From JBBQRS01 sp038214535 (lineage in GTDB: Bacteria; Chloroflexota; Anaerolineae; CG2-30-64-16): a stretch of DNA of 7,754 nucleotides. A model generated the notes under the pieces. It was not told where the DNA came from and ran no database searches. It saw only the letters and a program-made list of their open reading frames with translations. This document shows, in pieces, positions 1-6,732 of this stretch (positions within the stretch are counted from its first letter, which is position 1; the number at the start of each line of letters is the position of its first letter). The position numbers were made by a program, and so were the translations under genes. The stretch spans positions 1 to 7,754 of the forward strand of contig JBBQRS010000170.1 in assembly GCA_038214535.1 (NCBI GenBank). Reading direction: 5' to 3'.

Positions 1-495
1 CTGCCCTGGATGTCCCGGCGCGAGGGATAACGTGTCGAGCACGGGTTGGACCGGCGCGGGCGGGCGGTCATAGCGGGCGGCAATGTCGGTCAGATAGGCA
101 TCGAGCGCGGCCTGATCCACGGTGAAGCGCAGCGGCAGGTCGAGCGGCTCTATGGGCTTGTCCAGCGCACGGGTCACCAGATATTGTAGCAGACGACCCG
201 GCGTATCTTGTTGCTTCGCCTCCGTCAGCATCGCCTCGGTATCAACCTGAAAGCCGACTTCATAGGGCCGCAGGATGATGCGTTCATCGCCGTAATAGAG
301 CGCGACCGGCTCGGCGTACAGGCGGTTGAGCGCATCATAGGCTTGCGCGGCGTCGCCCCCGCCGATATCCACGCCGCCAAGGCGTACCCAGGGCGGCACA
401 ACACCCGCGTTTATACGATAGCGTAAATAAGAGGGGGCCAGCAAGGCCGCGCCTATAACGATCACCAGGGCCGCAGGGGCCAGAAATTTTCGCAT
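1..495 (-). CDS. Membrane-anchored PG_binding_4 / VanW-type cell-envelope protein, C-terminus cut by the window edge
   Basis: 165 N-terminal residues are visible and the frame is open to the left edge. The ATG start at 495 lies 18 bp after the guaA stop and in the same frame as it; no strong Shine-Dalgarno is visible, which fits translation coupled to guaA. Residues 2-24 (RKFLAPAALVIVIGAALLAP) form a basic-plus-hydrophobic signal anchor, so the rest should be extracytoplasmic. Residues 39-92 (LGGVDIGGGDAAQAYDALN, then RPYEVGFQVDTEAML) have the layout of the PG_binding_4 domain (PF12229), found in front of VanW or L,D-transpeptidase (YkuD) catalytic domains. Residues 103-135 look like the start of a second unit. 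The catalytic part lies outside the window, so VanW-type and YkuD-type cannot be told apart. The role in the cell wall is inferred. It is the last visible gene of the xpt-guaA unit, with no obvious metabolic link to purines. Confidence 0.75.
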   Translation of the reverse strand, partial: MRKFLAPAALVIVIGAALLAPSYLRYRINAGVVPPWVRLGGVDIGGGDAAQAYDALNRLYAEPVALYYGDERIILRPYEVGFQVDTEAMLTEAKQQDTPGRLLQYLVTRALDKPIEPLDLPLRFTVDQAALDAYLTDIAARYDRPPAPVQPVLDTLSLAPGHPGQ

Positions 496-513
496 TAATG
501 CCGGGTATCCGGC

Positions 514-2100
514 TTACTCCCACTCGATAGTGGCCGGTGGCTTAGAGCTGATGTCATACACGACCCGGTTCACCTGGGGTACTTCGTTCACAATACGGTT
601 GCTGATGTGCGCCAATAACTCATAGGGCAGGCGCGCCCAATCGGCGGTCATGAAATCATCGGTCGTGACGGCCCGCAAGGCGATGGTGTCGGCATAGGTG
701 CGGCCATCGCCCATCACGCCGACCGAACGCACGGGCAGGAGCACGGCGAACGCCTGCGATGCGGACCGGTAAAGCCCGGCGGCGCGCAACTCTTCCAGGA
801 AAATCGCATCGGCCTGGCGCAGCGTCTCCAGGCGTTCCCAGGTGACTTCACCGATGATGCGGATGGCAAGTCCGGGACCCGGAAACGGATGCCGCCAGAC
901 GATCTCTTCGGGCAGCCCCAGCGCCTCACCGACCCGCCGTGCCTCGTCTTTGAAGAGGTTACGCAGTGGCTCGATCAGTTGAAAATTCATGTCTTCGGGC
1001 AGCCCGCCGACGTTGTGGTGCGTCTTGATGGTGCGCGCGGTGCGCTGTTCCTGCCGGCTGGCCGATTCGATCACATCCGGGTAGAGCGTACCCTGGGCCA
1101 GGAACCCGGCGCGGTTGCCGTCGGCGGCCTCTTGCGCGGCGCGTGCTTCCGCCGCTTCGAAGGTGCGCACAAACCGCGCGCCAATGCGCTTGCGTTTGAT
1201 TTCCGGGTCCGTGACGCCGTTCAGGTCGGTGAGAAACTCCTCGGCCGCGTTGACAGCGATGAGCCGCATCCCCAGATGATGGTTGAAGGTCTCGACAACT
1301 TGTTCGGCCTCGCCCTGGCGCAGGAGGCCATGATCCACGAAGATGCACGTCAACTGGTCGCCCACGGCCCGGTGGATCAGCGAAGCCGCGACTGCGGAGT
1401 CCACGCCGCCGCTCAACCCGCAAATCACGCGCCCATCGCCGACGTATTCCCGAATCGATGCGACCGTTTCTTCGATGAAGTTGATCGGCGTCCAGTCGGC
1501 GCGGCAGCCGCAGATATTGACGGCGAAATTACGCAGCAGATCGCGGCCCTGTGGGGTATGCTGCACTTCGGGATGAAATTGCACCCCATACAGGCCTGAT
1601 TCAACATCGCCCATCACCGCAACTGCATTGGTCGTTTCGCCCAGCGGCGCGAACGTCGGCGGCAGGTTGGTGATATGATCGCCATGACTCATCCAGACCG
1701 ACACGGTTTCAGGTAGACCCTGGAGCAATGGCGCGCCGCCGGAGGTCACGTGCAGTTCGGCGTGGCCGTATTCACGCCGCGCCGCCGGGTTCACGCGCCC
1801 GCCCAGGTTGTGCGCCAGGAGCTGCATCCCATAGCAAATGCCCAGCACGGGCGCGCCGGATTCGAGGATGAAGGCGGGTAAGGTCGGCGCGCCCGGTTCA
1901 TAGACGCTGAATGGTCCGCCGGAAAGGATATAGCCTTTCGGATTCAGCGCCGCGAAGCGCTCTATAGGCGCGTCCCAGGGCAACAGTTCGCAATAGACGT
2001 TCAACTCGCGCACGCGGCGCGCGATCAGTTGCGCCGTCTGCGAGCCGTAATCGAGGATGGCGATGGTATCATGCGAAGTGGGCCGAGCAAATACTGTCAC
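514..2100 (-). CDS. guaA: GMP synthase (glutamine-hydrolysing)
   Basis: Cytosolic enzyme converting XMP, glutamine and ATP to GMP, the last step of guanine nucleotide synthesis. 528 residues, normal for the family. A class I glutamine amidotransferase domain spans about residues 12-197, with nucleophile Cys89 in GICYGMQL and the His176/Glu178 pair in QFHPEVQ. The ATP-pyrophosphatase domain starts near 205 with the P-loop SGGVDS at 230-235. The C-terminal dimerisation and XMP-binding domain contains HPFPGPGLAIR and ends in the family tail PPATIEWE. All key residues are present. The start is GTG at 2100; an ATG close by is out of frame. The xpt stop is only 8 bp upstream and its TGA runs into the purine-rich GAGAGAAAAC just before the GTG, so translation is probably coupled to xpt. 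Confidence 0.97.
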   Translation of the reverse strand: MTVFARPTSHDTIAILDYGSQTAQLIARRVRELNVYCELLPWDAPIERFAALNPKGYILSGGPFSVYEPGAPTLPAFILESGAPVLGICYGMQLLAHNLGGRVNPAARREYGHAELHVTSGGAPLLQGLPETVSVWMSHGDHITNLPPTFAPLGETTNAVAVMGDVESGLYGVQFHPEVQHTPQGRDLLRNFAVNICGCRADWTPINFIEETVASIREYVGDGRVICGLSGGVDSAVAASLIHRAVGDQLTCIFVDHGLLRQGEAEQVVETFNHHLGMRLIAVNAAEEFLTDLNGVTDPEIKRKRIGARFVRTFEAAEARAAQEAADGNRAGFLAQGTLYPDVIESASRQEQRTARTIKTHHNVGGLPEDMNFQLIEPLRNLFKDEARRVGEALGLPEEIVWRHPFPGPGLAIRIIGEVTWERLETLRQADAIFLEELRAAGLYRSASQAFAVLLPVRSVGVMGDGRTYADTIALRAVTTDDFMTADWARLPYELLAHISNRIVNEVPQVNRVVYDISSKPPATIEWE

Positions 2101-2108
2101 GTTTTCTC

Positions 2109-2681
2109 TCAGTCTTCCAGGACGATGCGTCCGTGATCCATGTTGGTGACGACGGCCAGCGTCTCGATCGGCACGTCCAGATCCGCCAGCGCGTCGCGCC
2201 CACCCTCAAAGCGTTTTTCGATCACCGCGCCGATGCCAATCAACTCTGCGCCTGACCTGGCGACGAGGCTGACCAAGGCGCGGATCGTCTCGCCGCGCGC
2301 GAGGAAGTCGTCAATCACCAGCACGTGATCGCGCGGACCGAGGAACTCCGGCGAAACCATCAGTTCCGTCATCACGCCTTTCGTGTGCGACGGAGCGGAT
2401 GCTGTCATGGTGTTCGGATGCATGGTCACTGGCTTGGACTTGCGGGCGTACACCACCGGAATGCCCAGCGCCAGCCCCGTGGTCAGCGCCGGCGCAATGC
2501 CGCTGATTTCGGCGGTTACGATCTTGTTCGCGCCCAGATGCGCGAAGCGCGCCGCCAGCGCCCCGCCCACGGCCAGCATCAGCGCGGGGTCTACCTGATG
2601 ATTGATGAAACTATCCACTTTGAGAATGCCGTGACCCAGGTTGACGCCTTCGCGCCGGATACGTTCTTTCAGCAGTTCCAT
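2109..2681 (-). CDS. xpt: Xanthine phosphoribosyltransferase
   Basis: Purine salvage enzyme: xanthine plus PRPP gives XMP and pyrophosphate. The XMP is the substrate of the next gene, guaA, so the pair forms a two-step route from xanthine to GMP. 190 residues, close to the Bacillus subtilis Xpt length of 194, with matching family blocks: LKVDSFINHQVDP (20-32), KIVTAEISGIAPA (53-65), the PRPP-binding LVIDDFLARGET (121-132, acidic pair Asp124/Asp125) and VIEKRFEGGRD (153-163). The ATG at 2681 has a strong Shine-Dalgarno, AAGGAGAGAGG, a few bases upstream. Adenine phosphoribosyltransferase is the nearest alternative, but the N-terminal and EKRFEGGRD blocks are Xpt-like. Confidence 0.95.
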   Translation of the reverse strand: MELLKERIRREGVNLGHGILKVDSFINHQVDPALMLAVGGALAARFAHLGANKIVTAEISGIAPALTTGLALGIPVVYARKSKPVTMHPNTMTASAPSHTKGVMTELMVSPEFLGPRDHVLVIDDFLARGETIRALVSLVARSGAELIGIGAVIEKRFEGGRDALADLDVPIETLAVVTNMDHGRIVLED

Positions 2682-2720
2682 GAATCCTCTCTCCTTGTCA
2701 TGCGGTGCGCTATAGTGTCA

Positions 2721-2749
2721 ATTTTAGGGCCGGGTGGGAAAAAGGCCAA
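2721..2749 (-). promoter_or_regulatory. Promoter of the xpt-guaA operon
   Basis: A -35 box TTGGCC (2749-2744), a 17-bp spacer and a -10 box TAAAAT (2726-2721) match the sigma-70 consensus at 4/6 and 5/6 positions with ideal spacing. Transcription would start near 2714, giving a 5' UTR of only about 33 nt that holds little more than the ribosome binding site. That leaves no room for the guanine riboswitch that precedes xpt in B. subtilis, and no purine-aptamer core is visible in 2682-2888. Confidence 0.55.
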
Positions 2750-2760
2750 GTTAGACGAGG

Positions 2761-2773
2761 CTTGTCCGACAAG
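2761..2773. promoter_or_regulatory. 13-bp palindrome, possible operator
   Basis: CTTGTC-C-GACAAG is a perfect 6-bp inverted repeat around one central base. It sits in the divergent control region, 11 bp upstream of the xpt -35 box and about 28 bp upstream of the transporter -35 box, a plausible place for a dimeric regulator acting on one or both promoters. The regulator is unknown. A short palindrome can also arise by chance in GC-rich DNA. Confidence 0.3.
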
Positions 2774-2801
2774 GACGCGATGTAGGCATGGGTTACAGAG
2801 T

Positions 2802-2829
2802 TTGGTATGCGCCCGCGATGGCGTAAAAT
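2802..2829 (+). promoter_or_regulatory. Promoter of the EamA-family transporter gene
   Basis: TTGGTA (2802-2807), a 16-bp spacer and TAAAAT (2824-2829) form a plausible sigma-70 promoter facing the plus-strand gene, with transcription starting near 2836 and a 5' UTR of about 53 nt. The -10 hexamer is the same as in the divergent xpt promoter. The UTR can form a small hairpin, CGCCGA (2843-2848) with TCGGCG (2859-2864), before the ribosome binding site. Confidence 0.4.
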
Positions 2830-2888
2830 GATGGTTTGTAGACGCCGATGGTTTGCTCTCGGCGATTTGATCTTTGGTGAGTGTGATA

Positions 2889-3740
2889 ATGGATTCATCC
2901 GCCGCGCATCGCCGCTCTGTGTTGCTTCTGGTGTTCGCCGCCATCCTATGGAGCACCAGCGGGGTGTTTATCAAGCTCCTCGACTGGCCGCCCATGGCGA
3001 TCCTGGGCGGGCGCAGCATTTTTGCCGCGTTGTTATTTCTTGCCTATCTCCGGCCCAAGTCATTGCACTGGAACCGGGTGGAGGTGTTGGGAGCCGTTGC
3101 CTATGTGACCGCGCAATTGACCTTCATCATGGCGACCAAGCTGACGACCGCGGCCAACGCGATCTTCCTGCAATATGCGGCCCCGATTTATCTCATCTTA
3201 CTCGGCTGGTGGTTCCTGGGCGAGCGACCCAAGCGGGTTGATCTGCTCGTGTTGCCGGTGATTTTCCTCGGTTTGACCCTGTTCTTGAGCGATGACCTGA
3301 CCACCAGCGGCGTCACCGGCAATCTGCTGGCGCTGGGCAGCGGGGTGGCGATGTCCATCTGGTTCCTGACGATGCGCGGCCAGAAGTTCGGCGCGCCCGC
3401 CAACACGATCCTCCTGGGCAATCTCATCGGCGCGGCGATCGGGCTGCCGTTCTTCCTGCGCGCCGACCTGACCCCGACCAGCCTGACGATTATCGTCTAT
3501 CTGGGCGTGCTTCAACTGGGCCTGGCTGGGCTGCTCTATTCTGCGGCGATCAAACATACGCCGGTCCTCGAATCCACCATTATCCTGATGCTCGAGCCGA
3601 TTCTCAATCCGATCTGGGTGTTTATTGCGCTGGGCGAAGCTCCAGGGCCGGCGGCGTTGCTGGGCGCGGCGCTGGTGTTGGGTGCAACATTGTGGCGCGC
3701 GGCCTATGGCGCAAGGGCGCCGATTCGCGCTTCGGTGTAG
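2889..3740 (+). CDS. EamA/DMT-superfamily membrane transporter
   Basis: A 283-residue inner-membrane protein with ten predicted helices, at about residues 11-31, 36-53, 66-84, 90-110, 117-133, 142-162, 172-190, 198-219, 227-248 and 253-271. This is the two-fold repeated EamA (PF00892) arrangement of the drug/metabolite transporter superfamily. Each repeat carries the usual late motif: QYAAPIYLILLGWWFLGERP in the first half and EPILNPIWVFIALGE in the second. The length is typical. Such proteins export amino acids, metabolites or drugs; the substrate cannot be read from the sequence. The ATG at 2889 is preferred over upstream in-frame TTG and GTG codons because GGTGAG lies 7 nt before it. The gene is divergent from xpt and convergent with the glycosyltransferase (5 bp between stop codons, no terminator visible). 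Confidence 0.92.
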   Translation: MDSSAAHRRSVLLLVFAAILWSTSGVFIKLLDWPPMAILGGRSIFAALLFLAYLRPKSLHWNRVEVLGAVAYVTAQLTFIMATKLTTAANAIFLQYAAPIYLILLGWWFLGERPKRVDLLVLPVIFLGLTLFLSDDLTTSGVTGNLLALGSGVAMSIWFLTMRGQKFGAPANTILLGNLIGAAIGLPFFLRADLTPTSLTIIVYLGVLQLGLAGLLYSAAIKHTPVLESTIILMLEPILNPIWVFIALGEAPGPAALLGAALVLGATLWRAAYGARAPIRASV

Positions 3741-3745
3741 GCGCG

Positions 3746-4741
3746 CTATGCGGCGTCGGGCCTGCGCCAGTGTATTTCGGGGCGGCCCCAATTCTGTATG
3801 CGCCAGACCCAGCCTGCCGGATACCCCGCCATTTTCGCCACGTCGCCCACGCCGCGAATCATTGGGATCAGCAATACGGCTTTGACCCTTTCCAGCGGCG
3901 CAAGCTCGCCCAGGTGCGGGTGTAAGCGCCGGAAGGGTGTGCGGCTGTAGGCGAGCACACCAACCAGCAGCAGGAACAACCACCACGGGCTATGCAACAC
4001 GCTGAGCAGCAAAAGCGCGGGTAGCGCGATCAGGTAGATGACATAACGTATCGCGTGGCGTTTGCGCCACAGATCGGCCTTGCCGTCGCCGCGCGCATAG
4101 CGGTAGTATTGCCGGTAGTATGACCGCAACGAGCCGCGCGGGCGAAAGTGAGCCGGTGCAGCGGGCGCCCAGGCAAACGTCCCCACTTCATCGCGCAGCC
4201 GGAGATCGAAGACCAGATCCTCGCAGTAGTCTAACCACTCAGGGTATCCGCCAGCGGCGCGCCAGGCGTCTTTGGTAAAGGCCACCGAACGACTGGAGGG
4301 CAGGAAGGTTGCCGGATCAACGTCTTCGACATTCGGCAGCACCGTCGCGCCCATCGCCGTCTCGAAGGTGCTGCGCGGGTCGGCCATGAAAAAGCCGGCG
4401 ACCGCCTGCGGCGCGAGCGATGCGTCGTCGAATGGGGTGAGCAGCGTCGCCAACCACGTCGGTTCCAGCCACACCCCCGCGTCAACAGACGCGATGACAT
4501 CACCGATTGCCGCCGCGATGGCGACGTTGCGCCCGTGCGAGATGTTTGCGCCCGGCTCGACGATGACGCGCAACGGCAGCCGGTCGGCGTATTCCTGCAA
4601 CACGGCGACCGTGTTATCACGCGAACCGCCGTCCACGATGACCACCTCGTCGGGCGGGCGCGTCTGCGCGACCAGACCATCCATGAGCCGGCGGATGGCT
4701 TCGCCTTCATTGAGAACGGTGCTGATGACGGTCGTGGGCAC
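3746..4741 (-). CDS. Family 2 glycosyltransferase with C-terminal membrane segments
   Basis: 331 residues from the GTG start at 4741. The GT-A fold begins at once (TTVISTVLNEGEAIRRL). DGGSRDNT at residues 37-44 is the nucleotide-binding motif of GT2 enzymes. SVDAGVWLEP near residue 86 occupies the DxD position, with DAG in place of DxD, a form I recall from some GT2 subfamilies. YCEDLVFDLRL near 172-182 supplies the later acidic pair (Glu174/Asp175). Two hydrophobic segments at about 233-250 and 252-266, and a weaker one near 287-297, should anchor it to the membrane with the active site in the cytoplasm. The likely role is sugar transfer to a lipid or envelope polymer; donor and acceptor are unknown. 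A longer reading from an ATG at 4759 is open, but that ATG lies inside the -10 box, so GTG 4741, preceded by AGGAG, is chosen. It appears to be a single-gene unit. Confidence 0.85.
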   Translation of the reverse strand: MPTTVISTVLNEGEAIRRLMDGLVAQTRPPDEVVIVDGGSRDNTVAVLQEYADRLPLRVIVEPGANISHGRNVAIAAAIGDVIASVDAGVWLEPTWLATLLTPFDDASLAPQAVAGFFMADPRSTFETAMGATVLPNVEDVDPATFLPSSRSVAFTKDAWRAAGGYPEWLDYCEDLVFDLRLRDEVGTFAWAPAAPAHFRPRGSLRSYYRQYYRYARGDGKADLWRKRHAIRYVIYLIALPALLLLSVLHSPWWLFLLLVGVLAYSRTPFRRLHPHLGELAPLERVKAVLLIPMIRGVGDVAKMAGYPAGWVWRIQNWGRPEIHWRRPDAA

Positions 4742-4757
4742 AGAGACTCCTGTCGAC

Positions 4758-4786
4758 ATTATGGCGGCCGGTCGCGCCCTTGTCAA
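4758..4786 (-). promoter_or_regulatory. Promoter of the glycosyltransferase gene
   Basis: TTGACA (4786-4781), a 17-bp spacer and CATAAT (4763-4758) match the sigma-70 consensus at 6/6 and 5/6 positions. Transcription should begin around 4753-4751, leaving a 5' UTR of about 10-12 nt made up almost entirely of the AGGAG ribosome binding site (4751-4747) and a 5-nt spacer before the GTG start. The ATG that overlaps the -10 box would not be transcribed, which settles the start choice. Confidence 0.7.
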
Positions 4787-4802
4787 CCCGTTCCAATACG
4801 CA

Positions 4803-4858
4803 GTAGTATAGCCCCTTGTGGGCGTGGCGTACCGAGCGCCCACAAGGGGCTATACTAC
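4803..4858 (-). terminator. Perfect 22-bp inverted repeat after cysE, probable terminator or 3' stability hairpin
   Basis: Arms 4803-4824 and 4837-4858 are exact reverse complements, with a 12-nt loop at 4825-4836. The stem starts 7 nt after the cysE stop and lies before the next promoter, the normal place for the end of the cysK-cysE transcript. No T-tract follows on either strand, so it is not a textbook intrinsic terminator; it could work as a Rho-assisted stop or an mRNA-stabilising hairpin, or be a dispersed palindromic repeat. Each arm also holds a smaller palindrome (GCCC-CTTGT-GGGC, 4811-4823, and its mirror in the other arm), so the sequence can fold as one long stem or as two short hairpins. 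Confidence 0.6.
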
Positions 4859-4865
4859 CAGTTCT

Positions 4866-5567
4866 CTAAATGTGGCTGCCGCCGCTATCTACCCAGGCGT
4901 CTGCCATCTGCACGTCATCGTCGAGTTGTAGTTCCCGCACTGTGTGCTCCAGGGCCACCAATCGTCCAGCGAGATGCCGCAATGTCTCTTCGCGCGAATC
5001 GGGCAGCCGATCGTGTTGCAAATCTTCCCGATACACGTCCGTGAGCGCTTCGCCGTTGCGCATTTTGACGCGGCCTGGAATGCCGACGACGACCGAATCC
5101 GGTGGCACGTCTTTCACCACGACGGAATTGGCCCCGATCCGGCTGTGCGCGCCGATAGTGATGGGGCCGAGAATCTGCGCCCCTGCGCCCACCACTACGT
5201 GATCTTCCAGCGTCGGATGGCGTTTCACCTTCTCCCAGCTTACGCCGCCCAGCGTCACGTTATGATAGAGCGTGACGTTCTCGCCGATCTCAGCGGTCTC
5301 GCCGATGACCGTCGCCATGCCGTGATCTATGAAGATGCCCGGCCCGATGGTTGCTCCCGGATGGATTTCAATCCCGGTCGCCCAGCGCGCGAAGTGGCTG
5401 ATGCCCCGGCCGATCAGGTTGAAGCCGTTGCGCCAGAATGTGTGCGCCAGCCGGTGCAGCCACATGGCGTGGAGGCCCGGATAGAACAAGAGCACTTCGA
5501 CCGTGCTGCGCGCGGCCGGGTCTCGCTCGAACACGGCTTGTAGATCGCGGCGAAGCGTTTCGAGCAT
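4866..5567 (-). CDS. cysE: Serine O-acetyltransferase
   Basis: Transfers acetyl from acetyl-CoA to L-serine, giving O-acetylserine for CysK. 233 residues, the shorter CysE type. An alpha-helical N-terminal region (1-60) precedes a left-handed beta-helix of hexapeptide repeats (about 64-165). Expected active-site residues are present: Glu67 in GIEIHP (Asp in E. coli, Glu in many short forms), His82 in IDHGMATVIGE and His117 in KRHPTLE, followed by the CoA-side blocks GAGAQILGPITIGA and VGIPGR. Residues 185-216 are charged and probably helical. The chain ends in GGSHI; a terminal isoleucine is the residue that enters the CysK active site in known cysteine synthase complexes. The ATG at 5567 is 3 bp after the cysK stop, with GGAG inside the last cysK codons, so the two are translationally coupled. 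Confidence 0.95.
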   Translation of the reverse strand: MLETLRRDLQAVFERDPAARSTVEVLLFYPGLHAMWLHRLAHTFWRNGFNLIGRGISHFARWATGIEIHPGATIGPGIFIDHGMATVIGETAEIGENVTLYHNVTLGGVSWEKVKRHPTLEDHVVVGAGAQILGPITIGAHSRIGANSVVVKDVPPDSVVVGIPGRVKMRNGEALTDVYREDLQHDRLPDSREETLRHLAGRLVALEHTVRELQLDDDVQMADAWVDSGGSHI

Positions 5568-5570
5568 CGC

Positions 5571-6521
5571 TCACTCCATCAGGTCTGCGAAGAGCGCCGT
5601 GCTCAGGTAGCGTTCGCCATACGAAGGCACAATGACCACGATACGCTTGCCGGCGTTTTGCGGGCGCTGCGCCACCTGCACTGCCGCGTGGATCGCCGCG
5701 CCCGAGCTGATGCCCACCAGGATGCCTTCTTCCCGCGGCATCCGGCGCGCCATCGTCATGGCCTCTTCGTTGGTGACGGTGAAAACTTCGTCAATTAGCG
5801 AGACGTCCAGGATCGCCGGCACGAAGCCCGCGCCGATGCCCTGAATCTTGTGTGGGCCAGATTGACCGCCGGACAACACCGGCGACGCCGCGGGTTCTAC
5901 AGCAACGATTTTCAAGTTGGGCAGACGCGGCTTGAGCGTCTGACCTACGCCGGTGAGCGTCCCGCCGGTGCCGACCCCCGAAACGAAGATATCCAGTTGG
6001 CCGTCTGTGTCGCGCCAGATTTCTTCCGCGGTTGTGCGGCGGTGTACCTCAGGGTTGGCGGGATTCTCGAACTGCTGCGGGATGAAATAGCGGGAATCGG
6101 CGGCTGCCATCTCGACGGCGACGCGGATCGCGCCGCGCATTCCTTCTGCTCCTGGCGTGAGCACCAGCTCAGCGCCGAACGCGCGCAGCAATTTGCGTCG
6201 TTCGATGCTCATGGTGTCCGGCATTACCAGGGCGCAATGATAGCCCTTCGACGCCGCCACCATGGCAAGACCGATACCGGTGTTCCCGCTGGTCGGTTCC
6301 AACAGGATCGTGTCGGCCTGGATCTTGCCCTCGCGTTCGGCGGCCAAGATCATGTTAAGGGCGATGCGGTCTTTCACGCTGCCGCCCGGATTCCTGAACT
6401 CCAACTTGGCCAGGATTTCCGCCTCAGCGCCGTTGGTCACGCGGCGTAGCCGGACGAGGGGGGTATTACCGATCAATTCGGTGACATCATTGGCGATACG
6501 TGGGTTGGTTTTTTCAGCCAC
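5571..6521 (-). CDS. cysK: Cysteine synthase A (O-acetylserine sulfhydrylase)
   Basis: PLP enzyme converting O-acetylserine and sulfide to L-cysteine and acetate in the cytosol. 316 residues, usual length. Lys50 in NPGGSVKDR is the PLP Schiff-base lysine; TSGNTG (77-82) is the substrate-binding loop; GTGGT (184-188) binds the PLP phosphate; ISSGA (271-275) and VVIVPSYGERYLST close the fold. The N-terminal IGNTPLVRL is standard for the family. It is called cysK rather than cysM or cystathionine beta-synthase because of its length, the absence of CBS domains and the coupling to cysE. The start is GTG at 6521, with GAGGAG 8 nt upstream. Its leader carries a promoter, a Cys-containing short frame and an intrinsic terminator, so expression is probably controlled by premature termination. 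Confidence 0.95.
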   Translation of the reverse strand: MAEKTNPRIANDVTELIGNTPLVRLRRVTNGAEAEILAKLEFRNPGGSVKDRIALNMILAAEREGKIQADTILLEPTSGNTGIGLAMVAASKGYHCALVMPDTMSIERRKLLRAFGAELVLTPGAEGMRGAIRVAVEMAAADSRYFIPQQFENPANPEVHRRTTAEEIWRDTDGQLDIFVSGVGTGGTLTGVGQTLKPRLPNLKIVAVEPAASPVLSGGQSGPHKIQGIGAGFVPAILDVSLIDEVFTVTNEEAMTMARRMPREEGILVGISSGAAIHAAVQVAQRPQNAGKRIVVIVPSYGERYLSTALFADLME

Positions 6522-6566
6522 AGATCAGTCTCCTCTGTTTTCGGCGCTGGCTCGCCGGATAGGTGG

Positions 6567-6611
6567 AACAAACAAAAAGCTCATCGCGCGACAGTTGACG
6601 CGGCGATGAGC
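6567..6611 (-). terminator. Intrinsic terminator inside the cysK leader (attenuator)
   Basis: On the minus strand, GCTCATCGC (6611-6603) pairs with GCGATGAGC (6587-6579). The helix can be extended past a one-base bulge by three more GC pairs (6601-6599 with 6590-6588), leaving an 8-nt loop. TTTTTGTTTGTT (6578-6567) follows directly. It lies 46 nt before the cysK start and about 190 nt after the start of transcription, with no conventional gene between. The preceding transcription unit already has its own terminator at 6852-6881, so this one can only stop transcripts from the cysK promoter, the hallmark of a 5' attenuator. Confidence 0.85.
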
Positions 6612-6732
6612 CGGGGTGGTGCAAATCTGGGATAACTGGCAGGGAGATCGTCCTGCGATCTCGTCTTATCGAGGTATGCGCCGGCCCATATGTCGCCGCA
6701 TGGCAAAGCGGGCGCAACCGGCGCAGGCCGGC

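Noticed and set aside
889..1599. Long open frame (236 codons) on the plus strand opposite guaA
   Set aside because: It lies wholly antisense to a clear guaA, has no recognisable domain or ribosome binding site, and is expected from the codon bias of GC-rich genes.
3198..3986. Long minus-strand open frame (262 codons) opposite the transporter and glycosyltransferase end
   Set aside because: Its translation is rich in Arg, Gln and Ala with no motif, typical of an antisense shadow; both overlapped genes are well supported.
4742..4843. N-terminal extension of the glycosyltransferase through the promoter and the inverted repeat
   Set aside because: It would translate the promoter and one arm of the hairpin, has no family similarity and lies upstream of the predicted transcription start.
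6612..6646. TPP-riboswitch-like words on the plus strand (CGGGGTGGTGC, then ATCTGGGATAACTGGCAGGGA)
   Set aside because: The CTGAGA half is absent, the distances are too short, the CGTAGGGA core is broken, and there is no downstream gene on that strand.
6664..6710. SAM-I (S-box)-like fragments on the plus strand: CTTATC near 6665, GGCCC near 6683 and GGCAA near 6702
   Set aside because: The GGAGGGA-like core and the proper helices are missing, and no plus-strand gene follows; the cysteine genes are on the other strand. Treated as chance similarity.
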